Assembly: GCF_000423565.1 (NCBI RefSeq)
Contig: NZ_KE384048.1
Coordinates: forward strand, 1 to 35,102
Length of the DNA: 35,102 bases
From: Runella zeae DSM 19591
Lineage (GTDB): Bacteria; Bacteroidota; Bacteroidia; Cytophagales; Spirosomataceae
Direction: 5' to 3'
The notes beneath the pieces are model-generated. The model had not been told where the DNA came from. It searched no databases and was given only the letters and a program-made list of their open reading frames with translations. Numbering within the stretch: position 1 is the stretch's first letter; each line of letters begins with the position of its first letter. Of the stretch, positions 6,735-15,280 are shown piece after piece. The translations under genes were made by a program, and so were the position numbers.

Positions 6735-7507
6735 TCCAAAAACAGGATATTTTGCACCTCCTCAGCGTTGGTAAGTTGGTAATGACTTCGATTCAATTCA
6801 AGACGCATTCCCGTTGGCGAAGTAGAAAAAAGTGTTCGGTTCATTTTTCTTAGTTCACGGTCGTAGTTCCTGACAAAATCGGCAGGAAGTAATTCTTCTT
6901 CAATCATTTGCAGCAAATCTTCAACTCCGCTTCGGTCAAAATCTATTCTTTCAACTGCCTCAGAAGGAACGGCTGAATGAATTGTTACGAATCCATTCGC
7001 CTCAGTTTCTTGAATTTCATTGGCGACGAAAAGTTTCACATCCAGCAATGAAGCCGTAAAATTGGCCGTGCCGAGTGTAAGGGCAAAATGCTGTTGCTTT
7101 TGAAGAACTTTCTCTTTCAGTTCATCAAAAGTTCCCTTTCCATCTTCTGAACAAGAGACATAAAGACGATATACGACCATATCTTTGCTAATATCATAGC
7201 CGCTCACGATTTCAAAAGGGGTTTGAATACGGCCACCCGATCCATCAAAATCACTTTTGCTTTTGATGCTCAAAAAATTAAGTCTGTGAAAGGTCTTTTT
7301 GAGTGGACTCATTACCCGTACACTTATACGTATGCGTTCCGATGCCAGCTCTTCGTAATAGCTATCCCGCTCTCTGCCTAAGATAGAAGCGAGCATACCC
7401 ATCATAGTCGTTCGGGGCGGAATGCTAAAACTCATGGCCGTGTTATTGGCATAGTATTTTCGGAAGTGGGCGAGTTTCCCACCAACGTCTAATTGTAGTA
7501 TTTCCAT
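6731..7507 (-). CDS. cas5: Cascade subunit Cas5 (type I-B)
   Basis: Cas5 is the RAMP-fold subunit that caps the 5' handle of the crRNA in Cascade. The protein has 258 residues from the ATG at 7507 (MEILQLDVGGKLAHFRKYYA). The YANNTAMSFSIPPRTTMMGMLASILG stretch, here read as SFSIPPRTT followed by MMGMLASILGRE, is the typical Cas5 N-terminal strand and helix. A GTG four codons upstream is open but less likely. The ATG lies 4 bp after the cas7 stop, and the stop overlaps the cas3 ATG. Its position between cas7 and cas3 matches type I-B order. Confidence 0.93.
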   Translation of the reverse strand: MEILQLDVGGKLAHFRKYYANNTAMSFSIPPRTTMMGMLASILGRERDSYYEELASERIRISVRVMSPLKKTFHRLNFLSIKSKSDFDGSGGRIQTPFEIVSGYDISKDMVVYRLYVSCSEDGKGTFDELKEKVLQKQQHFALTLGTANFTASLLDVKLFVANEIQETEANGFVTIHSAVPSEAVERIDFDRSGVEDLLQMIEEELLPADFVRNYDRELRKMNRTLFSTSPTGMRLELNRSHYQLTNAEEVQNILFLE

Positions 7508-7511
7508 ACTG

Positions 7512-8525
7512 TTACACACTGAAAGTGATACCTGATGCAGATTTTACTACCACTTCTTTAATGGCTTTATCCTCTCCTTTATTGTCCAATAACACTTTTT
7601 GCAAAGCCGACAGGTCGAGCGTCAAGTCATCAAACTTTCTGATTTGCTTCTCCTCCAAATTACCGTTGGGGACAACTTTTAAGTAATTGCGTAAATCGCC
7701 CAAGTAGCCATTATAAAATCCTTCATTATAAACCACTTCCACGTACAACTTAGGATACTGGTTTAGTTTTGAGCGAGTGGGCAATGCTGGCACACTATTC
7801 CAAATGGCATCACGGAAAGTTTCGACATCAGCATTAGTAAGCCCCGTACTTTGAGCAGCAAATTTATTGATAGTACCATTAAACGCCAGCAAACTATAAT
7901 GTACCCGATAGTCCTTTCCAAAAGTGCTGTTATCATCGTTCATAATCGTAACAATCGAACTCGAATCCATCAACTGAACTTTGTGCAACGAAAAGCCCCA
8001 ATTGATTTGGATTGGACCCGTATAGGGTTTGGTAAAACCATCTACGGCAAAAGCACAGCCAAACATCCTAATATCAGTAAACTCCTCTTTGACCAACTGA
8101 GCCAAAAGGTACTTGTTGAGTTCAATGCTTTCAGGCTTTTTATTGACGAAAAACTTAACCAAGTCTTCTCCATCTTTTCGTTTTTTCTTGACCTCTTCAA
8201 ATTTCGTTTTCATGGTTGGATCTTCTTCAAAAAACGAATCTAAACTATTTGAATCGTCAAAAAGTTGCGCTAAAACCGCTTTCATTTTGGTGTCCATACC
8301 CACTTTTTTGTCGTCTTCCATATTGACAAAAACGTATTTGCCCGACAACGACAAGTAATCTCTGATGTAGCGTTTCAAACGAGTATCGGTTACTAAATTC
8401 GTTTCGGTCTCGTAATCCATGCGGGGCTTGTTCTCTTGGTCGGGGTCACCGTTTGGGTTGCACTGGGCCGCATCGTAAAGAAATAGAAAATCTGAATTGT
8501 TAGTGATAATTACGTTCTTTTTCAT
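7512..8525 (-). CDS. cas7: Cascade backbone Cas7 (Csh2 type, type I-B)
   Basis: Cas7 forms the helical backbone of Cascade along the crRNA. The 337-residue protein carries the hallmark N-terminal segment FLYDAAQCNPNGDPD (about residues 14-28), followed by KPRMD and TDTRLKRYIRDYL. This is characteristic of the Csh2 branch of Cas7 and supports subtype I-B. A second family-like block is MFGCAFAVDG with the following YTGPIQINWGFS near residues 154-180. It lies between cas8b (27-bp gap) and cas5 on the minus strand and is complete. Confidence 0.95.
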   Translation of the reverse strand: MKKNVIITNNSDFLFLYDAAQCNPNGDPDQENKPRMDYETETNLVTDTRLKRYIRDYLSLSGKYVFVNMEDDKKVGMDTKMKAVLAQLFDDSNSLDSFFEEDPTMKTKFEEVKKKRKDGEDLVKFFVNKKPESIELNKYLLAQLVKEEFTDIRMFGCAFAVDGFTKPYTGPIQINWGFSLHKVQLMDSSSIVTIMNDDNSTFGKDYRVHYSLLAFNGTINKFAAQSTGLTNADVETFRDAIWNSVPALPTRSKLNQYPKLYVEVVYNEGFYNGYLGDLRNYLKVVPNGNLEEKQIRKFDDLTLDLSALQKVLLDNKGEDKAIKEVVVKSASGITFSV

Positions 8526-8552
8526 TGTTATAATTAAAGTTACCGTTGAATA

Positions 8553-10493
8553 TTAGTTGAAGGAATAACCAGAGAGAATATAAAACAGCGCTTCATCAGG
8601 CTTCATACTCCACTGGTTTTCGTTGAAGTGTTCGGTGAACTTCTTGAAAATTGGCTCCATGTATCCATGTAATTTGAACTGCCTCATTTTGTCGTAAAGG
8701 TCATTTTTGAGCCTCACAATCTCGCTTTTTTGCATTCCGTTATAGTTGAGCTTGGCTAAAACGGGCTTACTTTCATACCCCTTTTTATACTGTTCAATTG
8801 CCACGCTGCTCACCGCTCGACCAAGGTAAAACATCGCTTTTTGGCTTGGTGTGTAGCTCATTTTTGCAAAAAAAGTTTCTATTTTTTGCTGATTTTCAGA
8901 CAATTCTGCCTGTTCAGGAATATTCTCGACTTCCTGTAATTCTGTTTCTTCCATGTCGTTAAAAAGGTTTAATTGTTGAATAACTTTGAAAAGTGCTAAG
9001 TATTGAAACACTCCGTTGCGAATGGCAAAGTCGAAGGGGTTTTTGCCATAAATATTGGTGTAGCTGCCATAACGCTCATACCAATGACATAAAACCAATT
9101 CTTTGAAATAGCCAAACAACTGACTTTTGGCAATCGGGCGTTTCTCCAAAAGCTGTTTGAATAAACCCAAAGCCTCATTCTTTTTGACTTTATCTTTCCG
9201 AATCGGAATAAGGTTGTAAACAGTATAAAGATTGAACGTCAAGGGATTCCCCTCGCCCGCACTCATCACATTTTGCCAGTTCAGTCCTTCTATCTTAGTC
9301 ATTTCGAGGTGAGTGTTGACAAAAATTTCAATCATTTTCTCAAAGTGCGTGCGGCTTACGTCTTTGATGACGTTGATGGTTTTGAAGAAGTTACCGTCAG
9401 ACTCAAAGGCAAGAAAGGTAATCCAGTAGGGAAAATCTTCGGAACGATTATAATTTAAGTCTGCAACAACTTCCTCTAATTTCTTGTACTGAAACAGCAA
9501 GTCTGATTTCTTTGAAATAGTAGCTAAGGTAGATTCTAAATCGCTCTCATCTTTACTAAAAAGCTGTGGTATGATGCAATGATCTATACCAGCGATGCTT
9601 GTTTTATATTTTTCGAGTAAATGTTTTGAGCCTTGTTCCAAATACTTTTGAATTTCAGAACCAACCTGGTAGTTTTTAGGAAAAGCACTGCCGTCAAAAC
9701 CACTCGCATAGTTAACAGTTGTTGATACAAACATTTTATTTATGTTGTACCGAGCCTTGATATTCAATTCGCCAACACTTTCTTTGAAATCACCAGTTGC
9801 GTAGCATAATTTAGGCTCACTTGTTACAGCACTATTAGATTCACCCCTCGGAAACTTGGCCTTCAAAAAATCTATATACCCATCTATATTTTTGAAGTAA
9901 GTGGGCGAAGTCCAGCCTTTTTCAGACCAAACTACCTGCGCTACTACCAAGACTATTTTTTCACTGGGGTTGAGTTTTATCTTTTGAGATTCCGCTGCAA
10001 CTTCTTCCTTTGGTTGAACAAGGATCTTTTTGACATCAATCTTACCATCGGTCATGAACTGGCTTTCAAAAACCGAACGCAACCCAAAAATGGCTTCAAG
10101 GGTTTCGAATAAGTCAGTATCTTTGAGTTGAGGAAATCCTTTATCAATGGCTTCGGTAAATTGGCTTACTGTTGCACTATCAGTAGCCCCAAAAAATGTT
10201 TTTCGGATTTGTTCAAGTCCTCCGAATTCAGCACAAGTATAGATAGCTTTATTGTTACCCCCTTGAATTTTGATATTAAAAAGCCTTTGAACTGATTTTG
10301 TATCATCGTACTCGCCCAATTCACCTAATTTGATTTTACTTTCGTCTAAATCAAAGATGATAGGCAAAACATAATTGGTGATTTTTTCACCTTTCTTATT
10401 CTCGGTTTCGATTTTTGGCCAATCCAGCACATCGTCCCACTCCCCAAGGTTTTGGCTTTTTTGCTGTCCTATTTTTATTAGTGTTTGTAGCAT
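8553..10493 (-). CDS. cas8b: Cascade large subunit Cas8b (Csh1/TM1802-like)
   Basis: Cas8b is the large Cascade subunit that reads the PAM and helps recruit Cas3. I assign it from length (646 residues), its place directly before a Csh2-type cas7, and the weakly conserved TM1802/Csh1 pattern (LIKIGQQK and WDDVLDW at the N-terminus; SYTPSQKAMFYLGRAVSSVA and LNYNGMQKSEIVRL in the C-terminal half). Large subunits diverge strongly, so the subfamily is supported mainly by context. It is the first gene of the interference operon. The 120 bp upstream hold a long imperfect hairpin. No separate small subunit gene is seen; in type I-B the small subunit can be made from an internal start in cas8b. Confidence 0.88.
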   Translation of the reverse strand: MLQTLIKIGQQKSQNLGEWDDVLDWPKIETENKKGEKITNYVLPIIFDLDESKIKLGELGEYDDTKSVQRLFNIKIQGGNNKAIYTCAEFGGLEQIRKTFFGATDSATVSQFTEAIDKGFPQLKDTDLFETLEAIFGLRSVFESQFMTDGKIDVKKILVQPKEEVAAESQKIKLNPSEKIVLVVAQVVWSEKGWTSPTYFKNIDGYIDFLKAKFPRGESNSAVTSEPKLCYATGDFKESVGELNIKARYNINKMFVSTTVNYASGFDGSAFPKNYQVGSEIQKYLEQGSKHLLEKYKTSIAGIDHCIIPQLFSKDESDLESTLATISKKSDLLFQYKKLEEVVADLNYNRSEDFPYWITFLAFESDGNFFKTINVIKDVSRTHFEKMIEIFVNTHLEMTKIEGLNWQNVMSAGEGNPLTFNLYTVYNLIPIRKDKVKKNEALGLFKQLLEKRPIAKSQLFGYFKELVLCHWYERYGSYTNIYGKNPFDFAIRNGVFQYLALFKVIQQLNLFNDMEETELQEVENIPEQAELSENQQKIETFFAKMSYTPSQKAMFYLGRAVSSVAIEQYKKGYESKPVLAKLNYNGMQKSEIVRLKNDLYDKMRQFKLHGYMEPIFKKFTEHFNENQWSMKPDEALFYILSGYSFN

Positions 10494-10536
10494 GGGTTTG
10501 TCAATATTTTATTTCCTCAAAACAATACATTTCTTA

Positions 10537-10579
10537 TGACAATTAACAGGACAAAGCATAGCTTTGACAGTAATTGTCA
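10537..10579. promoter_or_regulatory. Imperfect hairpin upstream of cas8b
   Basis: Left arm TGACAATTA...GGACAAAGC and right arm GCTTTGACAGTAATTGTCA pair around ATA with a small bulge. It lies 44-86 bp upstream of the cas8b ATG, so it could be an operator or a 5'-UTR hairpin. No regulator is identified. Confidence 0.45.
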
Positions 10580-10613
10580 CAAAAAATTTATCGAATGGTA
10601 GATTTAGGAAAAA

Positions 10614-10895
10614 TTAAGGGATAGCGCGTTCATCAAAACAGAGACCATTACATAATTCGCAGTCGATTTGTCTCAGTTGTCCGCAATTATGACATTTCCC
10701 ATTGGGGCGATTAATCAAGCCGCTACCGCTAACTTGAAAAAATGAAGAATAAATGCTATTTTTGTTCATAAATAAAAGATTTTGTTGATTAGCAAAGCTT
10801 TTAATGAGTCGACAACGGGCCTCGAATCCATGTCGACTCTTTCTTTTACCTCCAATCCATTTGTACTCTTTGGAAAACTTTACATTACCATCCAT
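10614..10895 (-). CDS. Doubtful small Cys-rich ORF upstream of cas8b
   Basis: An open frame of 93 codons on the cas operon strand, ending 120 bp before cas8b. I do not recognise it. The C-terminal part is the most protein-like: five cysteines in the pattern CxxC-x7-CxxC-x3-C (C68, C71, C79, C82, C86; GKCHNCGQ, CELCNGLC), which would fit a small zinc-binding domain. An internal ATG at 10769 gives a 51-residue version that avoids the upstream hairpin. The N-terminal part runs through the 10806-10839 inverted repeat, which makes the long form less likely. It could equally be a chance ORF. Confidence 0.3.
   Translation of the reverse strand: MDGNVKFSKEYKWIGGKRKSRHGFEARCRLIKSFANQQNLLFMNKNSIYSSFFQVSGSGLINRPNGKCHNCGQLRQIDCELCNGLCFDERAIP
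10806..10839. repeat. Perfect 9-bp inverted repeat
   Basis: GAGTCGACA (10806-10814) and TGTCGACTC (10831-10839) flank 16 bp. It is a possible protein-binding site or hairpin in the cas8b upstream region. No tRNA can be folded here. Confidence 0.5.
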
Positions 10896-10900
10896 GACGG

Positions 10901-10946
10901 CTTACAAATTTCAATTCATATATAAGTGAAATATTTTTATTGTAAG
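10901..10946. repeat. Nested AT-rich inverted repeat
   Basis: Outer arms CTTACAA/TTGTAAG and inner arms ATTTCA (10908-10913)/TGAAAT (10927-10932) are nested. The inner part (ATTTCAATTCATAT) faintly recalls the ATTGAAAN end of CRISPR repeats, but only one copy exists. Confidence 0.4.
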
Positions 10947-11021
10947 TAGTAATGGAAAAAGGACAAGATTGTGCAAAGATATATTATTATTTTTGAAGCC
11001 TGCAAATATGTTTTGAAAATA

Positions 11022-11225
11022 ATGAAAGGTAGGAAACCCAAACACCCTCTCGACCGCCAATTCAACAGCGTAGAAGAAGCCCCAAAGGCAAAAAAGGAGT
11101 ACTTGAGGAAGGCGGTTTTGAAGGGAGTGGATTTGTCGAGTTTGAAAAGTCGCTGTATCTTCTCTTCTTTAAGTTGTATTTTCGGAAATTTATTCCATAT
11201 TTGGGAATTTATTTCCCGTATTTGA
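11022..11225 (+). pseudogene. Short ORF fragment before higB
   Basis: An open frame beginning MKGRKPKHPLDRQFNSVEEA has charged, protein-like sequence for about 45 residues. It then turns into low-quality sequence (CIFSSLSCIFGNLFHIW) over the probable higB operator. I do not recognise it. It may be the remnant of a gene cut off when the higBA module or its neighbours arrived, or chance. Confidence 0.25.
11184..11216 (+). promoter_or_regulatory. Possible HigA operator upstream of higB
   Basis: Two similar 13-bp semi-palindromes, GGAAATTTATTCC (11184-11196) and GGAATTTATTTCC (11204-11216), start 20 bp apart, about two helical turns, and end 12 bp before the higB ATG. HigA antitoxins usually repress their own operon by binding such sites, so this is a plausible operator. 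A TATTTG between the two may belong to the promoter. Confidence 0.4.
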
Positions 11226-11228
11226 CGT

Positions 11229-11534
11229 ATGGTTATTATCGCTAAATCTGCTTTAGTGAAGTTTGGTGAAAAGCACGCAGATGCCATTGTACCTTTGTTA
11301 GAATGGTATGACAATGTTTTGCAGGCAGATTGGGGGTATCTTATGGATGTAAAATCCACTTTTAATTCGGTTGATTTTGTAGGAAATGACCGGTTTGTGT
11401 TCAATATCAAAGGGAATCGTTATCGCTTAGTTGCTTTAATTCACTTCTCAATCCGTACCGTTTATATAAAATTCATTGGTACTCATGCTGATTATAACAA
11501 AATAGATGTTTCAACCATTGACTACAAACCATGA
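11229..11534 (+). CDS. higB: HigB-type mRNA interferase toxin
   Basis: HigB toxins are RelE-superfamily ribosome-dependent mRNA endonucleases. The 101-residue protein shows the HigB pattern: a central WGYLMDVKSTF then DRFVFNIKGNRYRLVALIHF (about 56-75), then VYIKFIGTHADYNKID (81-96), which includes the GTHxxYxKID end typical of the family. The toxin gene comes first, the order that defines higBA modules, and its stop overlaps the antitoxin ATG by 4 bp. It appears intact. Confidence 0.93.
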   Translation: MVIIAKSALVKFGEKHADAIVPLLEWYDNVLQADWGYLMDVKSTFNSVDFVGNDRFVFNIKGNRYRLVALIHFSIRTVYIKFIGTHADYNKIDVSTIDYKP

Positions 11535-11887
11535 AAATCAACAACGAAGCAGAATACAAAAAAGCGTTTGAACTGTTTGATGCTTTAACGGCGGTTATGA
11601 CTGACAATCCCCAAAAGCAGGCCGAGGCTCGTTTGATAGCTGAAGCAATTCAGGCCTATGAGCAGGAGTTTGTGATGTTTCCGCGCCCTTCTACACTTTC
11701 GGGAATGATTGAACTTAAAATGTACGAGATGAAACTCAAACAAAAAGATTTGGCAGAGCTTTTAGAAGTAGAGGCATCACGGGTATCCGAGCTGTTGAGC
11801 GGAAAAAGGAGGATTACGCTTGATTTAGCAAAAAAACTTCACGAACGTCTCGGTATTGATGGCAATTTTATCTTAGAAGTTGCCTGA
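11531..11887 (+). CDS. higA: HigA antitoxin (XRE helix-turn-helix)
   Basis: HigA neutralises HigB and represses the operon. The 118-residue protein has a helical N-terminal part and an XRE-type helix-turn-helix at about residues 69-112 (MKLKQKDLAELLEVEASRV, then SELLSGKRRITLDLAKKLHE). It is translationally coupled to higB by an ATGA overlap. It converges on the WYL regulator gene, whose stop is 12 bp away. Confidence 0.93.
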   Translation: MKINNEAEYKKAFELFDALTAVMTDNPQKQAEARLIAEAIQAYEQEFVMFPRPSTLSGMIELKMYEMKLKQKDLAELLEVEASRVSELLSGKRRITLDLAKKLHERLGIDGNFILEVA

Positions 11888-11898
11888 AAATACCAGTT

Positions 11899-12810
11899 TC
11901 AATACCGCATCCCCGCCACAATCTCATTCAAATAATCTTTTAACCCTTGCGGCTGCATGACTTGGATATGTTTGTGAAGTCCTAATATAAAACGGCCTAT
12001 CCCTCGGAAATCCCGAATTTCTACCCCTAATCGAAAGGCAAAAGGGTCTTTGTTTTTGAGCCGCTCCATGTAGGAGCGCGTTGCGGGGTATTCTTCCACC
12101 AAGAGCTGATAGGCCGTAGAAGTCAAGTGCAATTCCACAAAAATAGGCTCGGACCCCGTCCACCCAAAAATGTCTATCTCTGCCGAAACTGAGGTGTTTT
12201 CTTGCTTTTCTCTCAGTACTTCTATGTCTTCGATGCGACTTGTTTTGAAGGTTTTTACGATTTGGCTTTGGGGTTCGTAGGCATTGAGTTGGGAAAAATC
12301 ATCCGTAAAACTCAACGGCTCTACCAAGCGGTCGGTGACGGTATCCGAATGAGAAGAATGATACCGCAGCAGCCGCACTTGAAGCTTGGCTTTAATGGCT
12401 TCGTTGAGTTGGGTCACGATTTGGGCGCGATGACGGTCGAGAAGCTCCGCCGCAAGTGGCACTAGCTCAGAAGTCAAATAGATTTTACGCTCAATACTAG
12501 CATAAAAAGGGCTGGATGTTTTGAGTCCAGCCAATAAGGGACGTAGCAGGGCCGTTTCTTCCAACGTGAAGGTAATTTTGGAGGTATCGGCTTCAAAAAT
12601 CCAATAGCGGTTTTGGTCGTCGTGATCAAGCAAATACCCCAATTTCTCCAACAACTTCAAATACCGATACAACGAACGCGGCGAGGTATTGACGGCTCGC
12701 GCCAATTGCGGCACCGTCCGTGGCCGCTCTTTGAGCAAACTGATAAGGCGCAGTACGCGCTCAATTTTGGCCTGTTCGGTGTTGGTATCTTCTTTTGAAA
12801 AAACGGACAT
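11899..12810 (-). CDS. WYL-domain transcriptional regulator
   Basis: A 303-residue regulator with an N-terminal winged helix-turn-helix (about residues 15-70; TVPQLARAVNTSPRSLYRYL) and a C-terminal WYL domain (about 130-290; RLVEPLSF, AYEPQSQIVKTFKTSRIEDI). WYL proteins sense ligands, often nucleic acid or nucleotides, and many regulate phage-defence loci. In place of the family's W-Y-L triad the aligned segment reads FSQLNAYE, so ligand binding may be altered. It lies downstream of an S9 peptidase but is separated by a strong terminator. It is next to higBA and CRISPR-Cas, so it could regulate either; that link is inference. Confidence 0.85.
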   Translation of the reverse strand: MSVFSKEDTNTEQAKIERVLRLISLLKERPRTVPQLARAVNTSPRSLYRYLKLLEKLGYLLDHDDQNRYWIFEADTSKITFTLEETALLRPLLAGLKTSSPFYASIERKIYLTSELVPLAAELLDRHRAQIVTQLNEAIKAKLQVRLLRYHSSHSDTVTDRLVEPLSFTDDFSQLNAYEPQSQIVKTFKTSRIEDIEVLREKQENTSVSAEIDIFGWTGSEPIFVELHLTSTAYQLLVEEYPATRSYMERLKNKDPFAFRLGVEIRDFRGIGRFILGLHKHIQVMQPQGLKDYLNEIVAGMRY

Positions 12811-12841
12811 AAGTGCTATGATAGAGTTAAAGGGTACTTTC

Positions 12842-12896
12842 TAAAAAAAATGACTTTCCAAGTTGCTTTCTACTCGCAAGCTAAACTTGGAAAGTC
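12842..12896 (-). terminator. Rho-independent terminator of the S9 peptidase gene
   Basis: A perfect 13-bp stem (GACTTTCCAAGTT at 12852-12864, AACTTGGAAAGTC at 12884-12896) with a 19-base loop is followed on the minus strand by a run of eight T. It separates the S9 peptidase from the WYL regulator, so the latter has its own promoter. Confidence 0.85.
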
Positions 12897-12919
12897 TGAC
12901 TAGGTTGAGAGTGGCGTCT

Positions 12920-15280
12920 TTATTTAGCGTTCAATTTTTCTTTAAACAGCTTCAAAATCCGCTTGTACTCGTCCATCCAGCTCGTAGCTTCCACAAAACC
13001 GTGGTCTTCCATTGGATAAGAAGCCATCTCCCAATTTTCTTTTTTGAGTTCAATGAGGCGTTGTACCAAACGATACGAATCTTGAATATGCACGTTGACA
13101 TCTACCATACCATGACAAATCAAGAGGTGGTCGCGCAAGCCAGCGGCATGATAAATCGGCGAACTACGACGATAAGCCAGTGAATCGGTCTGTGGCTCGT
13201 TGAGGATATTTGAAGTATAGCCGTGATTGTAAGCCGCCCAGTCGGTCACGGGTCGCAGTGCCGCCCCTGCTGCAAACACCCCCGGCTTGGTAAATAGCGC
13301 CATCAACGTAATAAACCCACCATAAGAGCCACCGTAAATCCCTATACGTTTTGGATTGATGCCGTGTTTTTCGACCAAATACTTAGCCCCGTCCACGTTG
13401 TCATCCAAATCTTTGCCTCCCATAAAACGATAAATACCCGTACGCCAGTCGCGGCCATATCCCGCCGAAGCCCGATAGTCCATGTCCAAGACGGTATACC
13501 CTTGGTCGGCGAGTAAGTTGTGAAACATATATTCACGGAAATACTGACTCCACCATTTGTGGGCGTTTTGGAGATAACCTGCCCCGTGTACAAACACCAC
13601 AGCCGCGCCGTTTTTCTTTTTAGGAACGTACAAACGTGCATAAATTTCGGCACCGTCCGCCGCTTTTACTTTCACGATTTGAGGCTCCCGCCAAGGGTAA
13701 GATTTAAACTCACTACTCAAGGAGCTAGTGAAAGCCTGAGCCGTGGCATTAGGCTGATTGTCTTGCAAATACAACTCCCAAGGTTTGGTAGCCGAAGAGT
13801 ATCGAATCAACAATTTGGACTCATCGGGCGATAAAGCGGCATCGTTGGCACCGACCATAGTTGTCAGCCGGATGCGGTCGCCACCCGTTACTGCCATTTT
13901 GTAGAAATGTTGCTCACCAGGGTGTACTTCGTTGGAAGTAAAATAAATCGTCTTTTTATCTTTGGAGAGTTCGGCTTGTTGAACCTCAAACTTACCCGAA
14001 GTAAGGGCTTTGCGCTCTCCCGTACGAACATTGATGGTATACAAATGCGAGTAGCCTGTGGCTTCCGAATGAAAAATAATCGTCTCTTCGTCCAACCAAT
14101 CGAGCCAATAGCTACCAGGGCCGCCTACCCAAGCTTCATCGCGCAAGCGATCCAATACTTTCAATTTCACCGTAGTAGGGTCAAGAAGTGCTATCCATCT
14201 GTCTTTGTTGTCTTGCGCACGGACAATCACCACTGCATATTTGCCATTTTCGGACCATTGCATACTCGTAAACTGTACCTTACGCGTAGTTGCTTTTTTG
14301 GAAGTATCGGCTTTGTAGTCTTTCACATAGTCGGGCTTATCGCTGATTCCCGTCAAATCTTTGACAGAAGCCTCGCGCACAGTATCTTTCTGAATATCAT
14401 ATACAAACAACTGAGTACTCATTTGCGCGGAGCCTACCTTGGTACGGGCTGGAATATCTTCCGTGAAACCTGACTCCGTAACGTAGTTGGGGACAATGGT
14501 ATTTTTGGCATTCCCCACTGCTTTTACGGCTCTATAAATAATGAAATCTCCCTGAGGCGCAAGCATCACATTATCGATATTAGCGTCGTTGGTAGAGATT
14601 TCCTTGGGTCTTTTGGGTTGGTTACTCTTAGCAATCTTGTCGCCTTCTTTTTTCTTGTCGGCGCGTTCTTTCAAAATCTCAAATAGGGCCAACTGGTCAT
14701 TTTTGAGCCATTTTTCTTGCTCACTAGGAGCCGCTTCTGGTTTTTTGGAACCCGCCACAAAATTGGTAAGTTGTACCAACTCGCTCGTAATCAGATGCAG
14801 CGAAAAAAGGTTCAATCCTCTTTTGAAAATGGCCCGACTTTCATCTCCGCTAAATTTCACATTTGATTCAACCTCCACAGTATTGGTCAGCCGTCGTGTT
14901 TGTCCTGTTTTGAGTTCCATCCAGTACAAGTCTCCATTTTTTTCAAAAAGCTTTTGGGTACGCGCCTTATTATAATCGCCGCTTCTTCCGGGCAAGGCAA
15001 GACGCTCAGCGGGAGTCACTTTACGGGTTTGTTTGGTTGCGAGGTCGTACACATAGAGCGAATCGCTGGTGGCATTGTCGGGGTTCCAACTAAAATACAC
15101 TTTTGTGCCGTCTTCGCTCCAATAAGGACTACTGGGGGCGACTCCCATCCACTTTGGGTCGCGCATAATTTTTTCGACCGTAAGGGGAGCTAAAGTTTGT
15201 GATTGTACATAAAAACGACTTAAAAAAAGGGGAAAAATGGCCAAAATTACCCTCCAAGTTGGTTTATATAAATGTCTCAT
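12920..15280 (-). CDS. S9 family secreted peptidase (DPP IV / acylaminoacyl type)
   Basis: S9 peptidases cleave short peptides, often after proline or from the N-terminus. The 786-residue protein starts with a probable signal peptide (VILAIFPLFLSRFYVQSQT), then a beta-propeller with WD-like repeats (SPYWSEDGTKVYFSWN, TSMQWSENGKYAVV, AALSPDESKLLIRY) and a C-terminal alpha/beta-hydrolase. The catalytic triad is S652 in GGSYGG, D727 in HGMVDVNV and H760 in MEDHGF. All are present, so it should be active in the periplasm. It ends in a strong terminator. Substrate specificity cannot be read from the sequence. Confidence 0.94.
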   Translation of the reverse strand: MRHLYKPTWRVILAIFPLFLSRFYVQSQTLAPLTVEKIMRDPKWMGVAPSSPYWSEDGTKVYFSWNPDNATSDSLYVYDLATKQTRKVTPAERLALPGRSGDYNKARTQKLFEKNGDLYWMELKTGQTRRLTNTVEVESNVKFSGDESRAIFKRGLNLFSLHLITSELVQLTNFVAGSKKPEAAPSEQEKWLKNDQLALFEILKERADKKKEGDKIAKSNQPKRPKEISTNDANIDNVMLAPQGDFIIYRAVKAVGNAKNTIVPNYVTESGFTEDIPARTKVGSAQMSTQLFVYDIQKDTVREASVKDLTGISDKPDYVKDYKADTSKKATTRKVQFTSMQWSENGKYAVVIVRAQDNKDRWIALLDPTTVKLKVLDRLRDEAWVGGPGSYWLDWLDEETIIFHSEATGYSHLYTINVRTGERKALTSGKFEVQQAELSKDKKTIYFTSNEVHPGEQHFYKMAVTGGDRIRLTTMVGANDAALSPDESKLLIRYSSATKPWELYLQDNQPNATAQAFTSSLSSEFKSYPWREPQIVKVKAADGAEIYARLYVPKKKNGAAVVFVHGAGYLQNAHKWWSQYFREYMFHNLLADQGYTVLDMDYRASAGYGRDWRTGIYRFMGGKDLDDNVDGAKYLVEKHGINPKRIGIYGGSYGGFITLMALFTKPGVFAAGAALRPVTDWAAYNHGYTSNILNEPQTDSLAYRRSSPIYHAAGLRDHLLICHGMVDVNVHIQDSYRLVQRLIELKKENWEMASYPMEDHGFVEATSWMDEYKRILKLFKEKLNAK

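Larger units (their letters stand above)
10494..11228. other. AT-rich boundary between CRISPR-Cas and higBA
   Basis: This 0.7-kb AT-rich stretch separates divergent cas8b and higB. It holds three inverted repeats (10537-10579, 10806-10839, 10901-10946), one doubtful Cys-rich ORF on the minus strand, a short plus-strand ORF fragment and a possible higBA operator. A promoter for the cas8b operon should be here. I could not identify a firm Bacteroidota -33/-7 pair. Confidence 0.5.

Noticed and set aside
10806-10839. A possible tRNA or tRNA-end attachment site (TCGAATCC present)
   Set aside because: No anticodon or acceptor arm can be formed; only a simple inverted repeat is present.
10901-10946. 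A solitary degenerate CRISPR repeat
   Set aside because: Only one copy and only weak likeness to repeat ends; kept as an inverted repeat only.
10937-11410. A 157-codon minus-strand ORF opposite higB
   Set aside because: It is antisense to a clear HigB gene and has no recognisable protein pattern.
13907-14473. A 188-codon plus-strand ORF
   Set aside because: Antisense shadow of the S9 peptidase, which has all catalytic motifs.
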